This document shows, one piece after another, positions 33,854-43,600 of a stretch of 64,000 nt of DNA. Numbering within the stretch: the stretch's first letter is position 1; every line of letters starts with the position of its first letter. Location: assembly GCA_032622095.1 (NCBI GenBank), contig CP136061.1, positions 221,559,148-221,623,147 of the forward strand. Reading direction: 5' to 3'. The notes under the pieces were generated by a model that worked only from the letters and a program-made list of their open reading frames with translations, had not been told where the DNA came from and did not search any database. Position numbers and translations under genes: made by a program. Source of the stretch: Siphonodentalium dalli (lineage: Eukaryota; Mollusca; Scaphopoda; Gadilida; Siphonodentaliidae).

Positions 33854-34546
33854 ATGTTGGAAGCCCTGCATGTCACGCCTTGTTTGAGTTGGTCATTCCA
33901 CGCTCACAAAGGCGGATACCAGCTGATTCTGGACTTCCAGTCCGGCCCGGCAAAGCTCTTTTCAGGGCTCCCTACCGGGAAGGACTCGGATACTACCGAA
34001 TCAGCTCGGAAGCCTCGACAGAAGATGAGAAAGAAGAAGAAAAAGAAAACACCATCGATGAAAAAGAGAGATGCCGAAAGACTCGCTGCATGGAAAGCGA
34101 AGAAATTGACCGGAACTTCACCAGTCGACCTCGCCCATCCAGCTGTGAACCCGGCCCAGTCTGTCGTCCAGGAGATGGAACCACCATCACCAGCACCACC
34201 ACCACGACCAGACGAGGATACCGATACTGAAGACGAAGACGAGGACCCCTCCGACTTCGTTCCGAAGACACCGGATTACCAAGAGAAAAAGCCAGAGACT
34301 TCACCCTCAACCGAAGACTCGGCCGCCAAAATCAAGAGGCCCATCGACCTAAGTGGCGTCAACATAGACGACATCATCAGGATAATGTATGGAGACGATT
34401 GCGCCGGACCTTCTCCGCCGATCTCACCACTTCCTTCATCATCATCATCATCACGATCTTCCACTTCACCACCACCGAAGAAGAAGAAAAAGAAGGATGA
34501 CAAGAAAAAGAAAAAGAAAAGAACAAAAGCTAAGAACCCAACCTGA
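33854..34546 (+). CDS. ORF A: lysine-rich, LINE ORF1-like protein
   Basis: 230 residues from ATG 33854. This start is chosen because the paralogous ORF B also begins with ML(E/D). The N-terminal segment CLSWSFHAHKGGYQLILDFQ (residues 11-30) is followed by a basic patch KKKKKKTPSMKKRDAERLAA, then a Pro/Ser/Asp-rich middle, and a C-terminal KKKKKKDDKKKKKKRTK tail. The basic TPS-x-KKRDAERL stretch resembles that seen in ORF1/gag-like proteins of animal LINEs. That suggests nucleic-acid binding, but there is no zinc knuckle and no adjoining ORF2. Coding character is supported by the conserved frame shared with ORF B. Function is unknown. Confidence 0.6.
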   Translation: MLEALHVTPCLSWSFHAHKGGYQLILDFQSGPAKLFSGLPTGKDSDTTESARKPRQKMRKKKKKKTPSMKKRDAERLAAWKAKKLTGTSPVDLAHPAVNPAQSVVQEMEPPSPAPPPRPDEDTDTEDEDEDPSDFVPKTPDYQEKKPETSPSTEDSAAKIKRPIDLSGVNIDDIIRIMYGDDCAGPSPPISPLPSSSSSSRSSTSPPPKKKKKKDDKKKKKKRTKAKNPT

Positions 34547-34638
34547 CCCTCCTGAGCCTAGGCCTAGACTGGTTCCCAATACCAAGAATACTCAAGACAG
34601 GGCGTAAGGGCGACCTCCGGGTGAGCCCACACCGTCCT

Positions 34639-34662
34639 CGTGCCGCCCTTCGGGCGGGCACG
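34639..34662 (+). other. GC-rich hairpin after ORF A
   Basis: CGTGCCGCCC and GGCGGGCACG can pair around TTCG with one bulge. It sits 93 bases after the ORF A stop and 33 bases before the ORF B start. Confidence 0.65.
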
Positions 34663-34694
34663 CAAATCCTGTTCCTGCGAATGCTATCACAACA

Positions 34695-35558
34695 ATGCTG
34701 GACTCCATGCATGTCGCGCCTTGTGTGAGCTGGTCACTCCATGCACACAAAGGCGGATACCAGTTGGTTTTGGACTTCCAGTCCTGCCCGGCAAATCCCT
34801 TATCAGGGCTCTCTACCGGGAGAGGTCTGGAAACTACCAAACCAGCCAGGAAGAAGCGAAAGAAAAAGACTCCATCCAGGAAAAAGAGAGACACAGAGAG
34901 ATTGGCTGAGTGGAAAAAGAGGAAATCGACTGATGCCACACCAGGCGACACCTCCCGCGCAGCCGAGATCGATGCACCGCCCGAAGTGGTAATGGACTCC
35001 CCATCGCCACGGATAGACGCGGACATCTCCTTTTTCAACCCGAAGACGCCGGATTACACCGAACCGGAGTCTTCACCTGCCTCTCCTACAGCAAACGAAG
35101 CACCAACATCCGACCCCGAAGATACATCCGACTCCGAAGACACTTCTGACTCCGACTCCGAAGACACATCTGACTCCAACCCCGAGGACACATCTGACTC
35201 CAACCCCGACGACACATCTGATTCCGACTCTGACTGCGACTGCGACTCCGACGACACATCCGACTCCGAAAATGAAGAAAGACAAAAGAACTTAATGGAA
35301 ATTTTAGCGGGAGTACAAGAAGCATCAAGAAAAGCCGATTTAGTACTAGCCGAAACCGAAAAGCTCATGAATCGTCCGACTCCAAGTTTGCAACATCACC
35401 ATCCGAACCACCGCCAAAAAAGAGAAAGAGAAATAGAAAGAAACAAAACAACAGCCGCTAAGACTCCTCCACCACGCTTTCGCCGCCTTGCCTCCAACCA
35501 CAGCACATACGACAGCCAAAATGTTCGATTTTCATCGGAAAAAACCAAGGAAGGGTGA
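34695..35558 (+). CDS. ORF B: paralogue of ORF A with Asp-Ser repeat
   Basis: 287 residues. The N-terminus (MLDSMHVAPCVSWSLHAHKG) and basic patch (KKKTPSRKKRDTERLAEW) match ORF A, so the pair arose by tandem duplication. Residues about 130-195 are an acidic repeat built on EDTSDS(D/N), encoded by repeated GACACATCTGACTCC-type units. Then comes NLMEILAGVQEASRKADLVL, a possible helix, and a basic tail. The protein would be a basic-acidic-basic binding protein. I do not recognise a family with a known function. Confidence 0.6.
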   Translation: MLDSMHVAPCVSWSLHAHKGGYQLVLDFQSCPANPLSGLSTGRGLETTKPARKKRKKKTPSRKKRDTERLAEWKKRKSTDATPGDTSRAAEIDAPPEVVMDSPSPRIDADISFFNPKTPDYTEPESSPASPTANEAPTSDPEDTSDSEDTSDSDSEDTSDSNPEDTSDSNPDDTSDSDSDCDCDSDDTSDSENEERQKNLMEILAGVQEASRKADLVLAETEKLMNRPTPSLQHHHPNHRQKREREIERNKTTAAKTPPPRFRRLASNHSTYDSQNVRFSSEKTKEG

Positions 35559-35591
35559 AGGGACTTGCACACTGAAGTCCGACCACCCTAC

Positions 35592-35606
35592 CCGGCCTTC
35601 GGCCGG
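35592..35606 (+). other. GC-rich hairpin after ORF B
   Basis: CCGGCC-TTC-GGCCGG is a perfect 6-bp stem with a short loop, 34 bases past the ORF B stop. Its position mirrors the hairpin after ORF A. Confidence 0.65.
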
Positions 35607-36048
35607 AAACGACTCAACAACATCGTAATTACTGGGTCAATAACTAAAATTATGGGCTTATTTTGATATGTGATAAATACTAAATTCATTCAGAACCCAT
35701 TCTGTGCGATTTGACATATACAAACGTTAATAACAAGTCGGGAGATGCACGTTAAATTATCAATGGGAAATGCATACAAAAAAGCACGTGCTCGAGTTTG
35801 GAAGTCAAACAACCATTTACACCTTTGTTTCGGGTCATTGTTATTGATTGTGTCGGTGTGTCATATCCTGAACCAAGATACATTGAAGTATACACGTTAT
35901 AACCCACCTTTCTGTCATTTTCTTCTTCTTTTGTGGGTTAAAAACTTCTGGAAAATTTAAAAAGTCGGAATGGGGTCGGAGCCGATCAAATTGGAGCCGG
36001 AGTAAAAATCTGTTAGATCCGATCCTCGAGGAATCGTTGAGCCCAGTG
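35607..36048. other. Right subterminal region of the 19-kb element
   Basis: No gene is seen. GGGGTCGGAGCCGATC and CTGTTAGATCCGATCC near 35974-36022 are inverted relatives of the left-end motifs. Confidence 0.65.
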
Positions 36049-36629
36049 GATATGTGAAATTCAAGATATTTCTCCGGATAGATCAAGAGAAATTATCGTT
36101 GATGTTCATACAAACAGTACACTATTATATACCACCGAATATATCGGCGTGAAGTGAACTGCACATACAAACAGTACACTATTATATACCACCGAATATA
36201 TCGCCGTGAAGTGGAATGCACACCTTAGGCATATCGGGAATCCGCAGCTATTCTAATATTGAGTGATTTGTTTAGATTTTTTCTCAAAATACCCGAAAAG
36301 TGGACTTTATGTTATATATTTCATAACTGTTTCGTCATACATCTGAATATGTTGATATTACTGTTCGAAAAATGTCACATTCGTCGGCGGTTAGTGAAAA
36401 CTGGTGTTCTCCTAAGATATATTAATTTTTGCGTATTTTCGGGCTCAGAAACTCACAAAAGTCAATATATTTTATAGCAGCCAATACAGAATCAAAAATC
36501 GCACACCCATGGCATATGTACCAAAGGTAGGTTAACAGCCGGGACATGATTTTCTCGAGGGCTCGGAGGTGCGGGGTATCTAAAAAAAACTATAGAGGCT
36601 TTCTGAGAATCTCGTACTGGCCTACATAT
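36049..36629. other. End of duplication copy 1 and spacer to copy 2
   Basis: Positions 36054-36115 continue duplication copy 1. CATACAAACAGTACACTATT starts a 57-base tandem duplication (36107 and 36164, to about 36220). The rest, up to the start of copy 2 near 36630, shows nothing recognisable. Confidence 0.6.
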
Positions 36630-37429
36630 ATCTATTTTATGCATGATAGCACGGCAACATCTTGCACACAGAATACGTTTCGTGGAGACTGAGAGGAACA
36701 AAGACAAAACAAATAGTGACCTGGAGAGACTGCGATTTACCTTTCACTCAAGTGATATTTTTTACTTCTACGTAATTTGATTGTTCATTTTTAAAATCTT
36801 TATGTTATATGTTTAATAAAAAGCTATGGGCCATTATTTGCAAGTATATATATCATTATAAAGCCATAACTTATGGCTTTATAAATATATATATATACTT
36901 GCAAATAATCTGTGTTTCCTCTCATTCAATAATTATAAATAGCCACAATTTTAGTCTATTTTTTTACGGAAACGTGGCTGAAATCTGAAAATTACATCTC
37001 AGTTATACAGTATGCTTATATAAGTTTACCATATCAAGAAATATTTAGTCGAAACGCTCTTCATTTTTTCGCCACGTTTGGCCCCGTATATCGCCCTCTC
37101 CAAAGCAATACATTCTGGGTCCGTAAAAATAATAATCACGTATCATGTAGCTCTATTATAATTTTTTGTCAATTAGGATTATTTATATGAACGCACATTT
37201 AGCATCAAATGAAGGCATATACTTGTGTCATATGTTATTTTTCGAATGCATACACTAGGGATTGGTCCACGCCTCAGTTCTGTGATAAGCTTTTTACATT
37301 CAACGATTACATACACAATCTAATATAAAACAAGCATGCATGATTCCGCATTAATTCCCACGTGGTTGTAAATAACACTGATAAAATTTTAAGTCATATG
37401 ACGTTTAATTAGTGTCCACAGCAAGAAAG

Positions 37430-37612
37430 TCATTTCTGAAAATGGAAAACTTCTGTAACAAACGGTAGAACGACGGTTGATTTTCCTTTGTTTTCCTCTG
37501 CATTCTCGATGATATTCCTCATTCGACTCTGGACTGATATCTTCTCCTCATCATCAAGTTTAGCGATCACGCTGATTGTCGAGAAATGGTTGAGGATATC
37601 ATCCACAGAACC
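37430..37612 (-). CDS. Methyltransferase last exon
   Basis: The acceptor is GATTTCAG. The exon has 60 codons and a TGA at 37430-37432. It encodes GSVDDILNHFSTISVIAKLD and the family's C-terminal TVVLPFVTEV strand. An intact duplicate lies at 13306-13488. Confidence 0.88.
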   Translation of the reverse strand, partial: GSVDDILNHFSTISVIAKLDDEEKISVQSRMRNIIENAEENKGKSTVVLPFVTEVFHFQK

Positions 37613-40600
37613 CTGAAATCATGTCCGAAAATGGAACAAAATATGTATTCGGGTCATTAAAGTCACGGATGGCCTTCGCGGCTGGTATTTTTGCTAAACA
37701 GTCACATCCATTAAAATTGCAATACAGAGAAAGAATATTAAAATATAGACATACTTTGTTTTTACCAAACATAAATATCGCGTAAATAGTATGTTATTGT
37801 CAAGTTCGCACGCTGTGTATGTAAATAAAAGCCAAATTGGTTACTGTACATTACGTAAAGAGTATGCGATAAGCAAAACACCCAACACCGGGGAGAACCC
37901 ACTGTGAACTTTGATTATATTGCCACAAAGGTGTTTACAAAGGCCAGTATAGCGCTCGCTATTCCTCGGCACTCAAGATTTCGGCGTTTAATTGGTCACC
38001 GTGAATCACTCATAAAACGTCGGCGAAGTGTTGAGTGTCTTGCTTATCTCTCAATATTTACGTGCTTTATATAAACAAACGCTCGGCTGACACAAAGTGT
38101 GTTTTGTGAACAATATCGCTTCTTTACTATATATCATACTATTCTATTAGTATATTCTTGAGGAAATTTTCGTATTTTGTAAGTGTAATTTCTAAATTAT
38201 AACCTACTAGCAGGTTAGCCCGCCACTGGCGGCGTTCGTCAGAAACATGACAATTTTTAATTTTTTTAATTATTTTTTTTAATTAAATTTTTAATTTAAT
38301 TTTTTGCTTTTTACACGATTTGACCTTGAATTGATCATTTTCAAGGTCAAGGTCAGGTCGGGGTCACAATTTAACCCGTCCACGACACTTCCCGTAGGTA
38401 GCAAGTTTGAGCTCAATCAGTTCGAGTCTATAAAGGACACACACATATATATCATTTGTGGGTACCCGTTTCAAGGTGAAGATCACCTAGGGAGGAAAAA
38501 CTGACCCGATCCGCGTTCCTAGGAAACCCTAAGTACGTAAGAATCACACAACACGCTCATGTCTGTATACTAACGCACACGCCCAGACCCATACGTAAGA
38601 ATCACATTACGCACATACGCTCTTTATCAACTACACTGCGGATAGGAACACTCTTTAACTATCAACGCGATTAACCCCCGCAGTGCCGTTTGCGGTGATT
38701 TTGATGATTGGGAAAGGAGAATGAGTGCTCAGAGCTTGTCCAAAACGCGACGTCGACCATTCCCGTGGGTTTTTACCCTTAGATAGAAAGTTTGAGCTCG
38801 ATCTGACCAGCCGTTTTCGATTCTATAAAGTACACACATATATATATATATATTTATATACGGAAGTCTCAAACTACATAGTAGAAGATAACTAAGGTCA
38901 TCCGTGCCTTTAAAGGCATAATATTTCGTTTTTTTCAGGCAGCATAAAATTTGACAAACTTTATAGTCAAGTGACTTCCACTACTATGAACCAATGTCAA
39001 TTCAATATTGATAGTACAAGTTCATAGGGGCAGCATAAACCTCCAACAATGTATTCCTTCTTAACCAACACGACTGAACTTTACTGATATTGTATTTCTA
39101 TAACCAGGACATCGTCGCTATATTTAGAACGTGCTTCGCTCGATTGCTGAAAGGAAAATTTAACAAAGACGAATTCACTGTGAAAGTCACTCTAAGTGAA
39201 AGTGACTATAAAATTTGGCAAACTTAATGCCACTCGAAAATTGCCATAGCTGACACTGACGTAATACTAGTACTCTCTTAAAGTAAAGGGATTTCCTGCT
39301 ATGTGTTTCAAACGATCGAACGCATGGCTGACATGGGAGACTGACATTGTATGTTTTTAGAATGTGGTAAATGGTATACATGCATCTTCCGTTGAGAAGT
39401 GGAAATGGGTACACTGGATTCCAGATGTGGCATCTGCAAGTAAATTGAGATTCTCAAATTTGTTCTAGATTCCCATTATCATAGCGGTATATATTATTTA
39501 GATGGTTTACACTTAAATTACGCTTGTCTCTCCTATTGTGTTGATACAATGCCTGCATCAATTGACCAACCATTTGCCCCTTTTTCTGATGGGAAAGACG
39601 CCTTCGGCCAAAATTTACCAGAATGATTTCTCGACCGACCGAAAAGACACAGTGAGAGGGTGGCGACATGCACTGGGTGAGCTTGCATGGCATTCGGTGT
39701 CTCCGGAAAGATGATCCATCCCCAGAATCTTGAGTTGCCTTGCAATGGTCTGATAACTGGCAGCCGTATTTATTCAATGGATGTATATAACTCTGGTTAG
39801 CATTGCACTTACCTCCATTATGTATCCCGGGAGGAATTTGTCCACTTTAGTGTGAAATAGTTCCGAGTTATCCGTGACGCCCTTCCAGACTCGGTCGTAT
39901 GCCGTGGGGATGCCTTCCGTGTAATATTCGTGAACTATCTCCTCCACATTCTTAACCCATTCCACCTCTCTGTCTTTGATGTTCCATACAAACACTACAA
40001 CAGTTACATGCAACAATTAAATGCATTGCACTCACCTCCATCCTGTATATATTCCATGAAGAATTTGTCATTTTAGTTTGGAATAGTTGCGAGTTATCCG
40101 TGATGCCATTCAGGGCTGGGTCATATGCCATGGGAATCTCATCCGTGCATGTAGTATTCGTGAACTATTTCCATCACCGTGTCAGCAGCACGTTTTGCCA
40201 AAATTTCCCGATACATTGTATATCAAAATGGATTTTGTTTTCAAAATTTTCTAGAATTTGATCCTTTTGACATTTTGGTACAAGCAATTATTGTGACACA
40301 ATATTTAAACTATAGCTAGTTGGAAATTATAACCCCATTTACTATAATTGTATGGCAAACAAATAGGTAAAATTTCGCTGCTTTCCGGTATCAAGAAGTT
40401 ATGTAAGACAGATCTTTTCAAAAGTGTAGTTCATTTTTCCATGACATCATTTCTGAAGTTTACGAGAGGAGAATTAAATTTTCTTGATTCAAGAAATTTC
40501 ACACATGATTTAACACCACCCGTAAATAATTCTCTAGTTTTGAGAATTTTCATGTCTTTAATAATTAGGCCATAGGTCCATAGCCATAGGTCCGTAGCTA

Positions 40601-43600
40601 AATCCCCAGCTGACCATGAATCTCTAATGTATATGGCCTGTTTCCTGCTGATTTCTCATGAAGTTAAAGGTACTCAACCCGATAAAACTCTTCTCAATTA
40701 CTATTTCAATGGCTTCGGGGGTCAAAAATATTTGATTCGAGTCGAGGAAGTCACCCATCAAAGCTCAGATTTGTTAGATATCGATTTTAGAAATCTATTA
40801 TTTTTCTTTATCGGGAATACTATCTGGCCCAGAACTCAGTCAAAATTGCGTTAAAATTACCACTTGATTTTAGAGTTATTCATCCTTGTCTGTTTGAATA
40901 GATTTGGAGTACACATCCAGAGCAGATTACGGCAGTTATTAGTACTCATCTCGAGAACATAACAAATTTGAAAAATCAATATCTAATAACTCTGAGCTTT
41001 GTTTGATGGGTTCCTCGACTCGAATAAAATATTTTTTACCCCCAAAGCCAAAGAAATAGTAATATAGGACCCTCTGATCGGATTGTTGTTGTTGGAATCT
41101 GTTGAGATGGGGACCCTCTTTACGGGTTGAGTACCTTTAAGCTATTTGGTGATTGGATTGTGGTGTGAAAATAATAATCATTTTAGCATTCTAAAGGGAC
41201 AAAAAGAAAACAACATTTTCAACCTCTGTATATTAGCATCCATTGTTTTGTCTTCTCTAAACGATAGTTTATATTCTATATACAATGAAGATGATGAAAT
41301 TCAAGATATTTCTCCGGATAGATCTAGAGAAATTATCATTGATGTTCATACAAACAGTAAACTATGGTGACCATATTGGAAGCCATCTTATATTTTGTAG
41401 GTCATTTGTAAATGTCGTGAAATTTATCTGAGTGAACAACTCGGCGAGTAACTAGTCATCAAGTGGTTAAAATGTTGCCAGACGCATGAGTTCGTCGTGT
41501 TTTCTCAGTTTATATATATGAACATGTGACCATGCATCCCTCTTATTTACTAACCCACTTTTCCACCAGGCACTAACACACGATGCATCTCTTTTAAGCT
41601 TTCTTCGTTTGCAAACCAGTGATAGCACTGAGCTCCGAATAGCACCTAGAACGGAAATGGAAATCCAGATTTCGAGGTGTGTGTGTGTGTGCATATAAAA
41701 ACATTCAAAATATGATGTTTGATAATTCTGGGAATTCTGGGAATATACGTACAGCTAGAGACTCCGATATTTTCCCAGAGCATCATACATGATGTCTGTT
41801 AGCCCATATTTGTTACCATGCAACTTACCAACTGAGCCACATGGACCCTGGGCATGTTGGTCCCTGCTATAAACAAAACCCTTTATTTCGCGCTCCCCGT
41901 GTATGTTTATCTGATTCTTGGTATACATGGGCCATGGGCGTTTTATTTATAGAAATGGGAATTTTTGGGACGGATTAATAGTCGAACTGTGACCCGGAGG
42001 CCGAGTCCGGTAAAAGGTGTAGTTGAGAATTCTGGTGAGATGCAGGAGAAAACTTCAGTGACAAGCCGTATATTGTTGTTGTAATAATTTGAAGGATTAG
42101 TTGTTTTAACGGAATTATATGAGTTGGTCATTCGTGAAAACAATATATTTTATATTCTATAATTACAATCATGGGTATATAATATATGATCTTGAGCGCG
42201 TTACCATTTCTGACATTGGTTTGCTTGTATTTACCTTGACGGACGAGTCACTGAGCGGGATGTTCGCAGCAGAACACACATCCGTCTTCACATCCGGGCA
42301 ACTCGCTTTCAGGGTGTCGAGGAACGACCCACTCTGGTCAGTCGCGATGTATGTGGCGCTCTGGGGTAAGAAAAACGAAAAACACAAGATTAATTCGTGG
42401 TATAGCGATGTTTTTGGCGCTCTGGTGTAAGAAAAAAGAAAATACAAGATTAGTACGTGATATTGCCTTTGGATACGGAGTGGCTCACAGGCACGTGGTG
42501 CACGAAATGGAATGTTTCCCTCCAACATTGGCCAACATATATATTGGAAGAAATATCATGCCTGAAACAACATTACATGACATGTAGTTGGAAATTTATT
42601 TCATACCAAAACTAAGTTACTAAAGTTATGTTGAATTATTTCCTGATAGATCGATTTTCCAACAACTATTTGGTGAGAAATTTGTTGTTTTTAGTTTTTA
42701 GACCATTTTAGAACATTTTCCCGGTATCAGTCAAATTGTCGTGTTCCAATCCAATATATAGGTGCAAGTTGGATTTTCACGGAAATTTCGGTTTAGCTCA
42801 AGGGTGGGTTACATTTGTAAATTCCAAGTCGGACCTCCTCCGAGCGGAGATCCCCTATAGTCACGCATCTGGTGACTCAGCCAGAATTTACGTAAGAAAC
42901 TATGATAGCTTGTATTTTAAGGATGCCATATAGTATAGGTTGAGGTAAAGGTGTTTAAACCAAAAGGTAAATATAATATTTCCTGTTGGCAATTCTAACT
43001 GTCTTAATTACACTGGTAAATAACTCTACAAAACGTAAGCACCTACCCCTAACTTATAAACATGCCCGTAGGCCTATACAAGAATCAGGCTACTTCCTGT
43101 GTGTACATCAAATCCGGCGCGCTTGATGCGAATACAACCAGCTTCAGTTTGCTGGAGATGTTAATGTTTGATTATCAGACGATTCAAGAGCGAGATCTCT
43201 ATATTTTATTTTTGTCTTTGGTTTTCTGAAGTGCAGTGCAATACCACGAATTTGTGCACGATCATAACTTGACTAACTCACAGGGGTCTGGAGAATTTTG
43301 TCTGGAGTTGGAAATAATCCAAATTTGGCCAGACCGCCAAATTTAGGACTGTTGTTTATATCCAAATGAAATTTGCGTCGCATATATGACCATATATTAC
43401 GACGCTGTCACGATAAGTCCGTTCTGCTCATTACTTGTTGAAATATGACTTGAATCCAATTAAATGGCTATTTTTTGTAAAATTATATGCAGCGTTCTGT
43501 AAAATCGACTTTTTGAGGGATCGGCAGGGGATGGAGCTAGAAAAATTCCATATTTCATTGCTCCAATGATCTGTTTAACATGAAAACTAAAAAAATAAAG

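Larger units (their letters stand above)
17080..36048. mobile_element. Composite 19-kb element bounded by inverted repeats
   Basis: The left end CACTGGGGCTCAACGATTCC and the right end (reverse complement CACTGGGCTCAACGATTCC) are inverted, and both continue CTCG...ATCGGATCTAACAG. GATAT flanks both sides (17075-17079, 36049-36053). The flanks then rejoin into the sequence of duplication copy 1. Subterminal GGATCTAACAG and GGCTCCGAC motifs recur near both ends. No transposase is readable. Most of the length is later nested material (LINEs, Helitron array), leaving a core of roughly 17080-18140 plus 33155-36048. The superfamily is unassigned. Confidence 0.78.
36630..41360. repeat. Segmental duplication, copy 2
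   Basis: Same orientation and order as copy 1 (12595-17079, then 36054-36115). It carries the intact exons 5 and 6 of the methyltransferase. An insertion of about 1.8 kb absent from copy 1 occupies roughly 37880-39715. Confidence 0.88.

Noticed and set aside
34389-34607. Histidine-rich overlapping frame inside ORF A
   Set aside because: It is a shadow frame of the Asp/Pro/Ser-coding region of ORF A; the paralogue ORF B does not keep it.
33155-35606. Treating ORF A and ORF B as ORF1 of the LINE at 31719-33138
   Set aside because: They lie 3' of that LINE and outside its target duplication, so they are not part of it.
17080-36048. Polinton/Maverick identity for the 19-kb element
   Set aside because: The size fits, but there is no polymerase B, integrase, ATPase or capsid frame. 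The duplication appears to be 5 bp, and most of the length is nested LINE and Helitron material.
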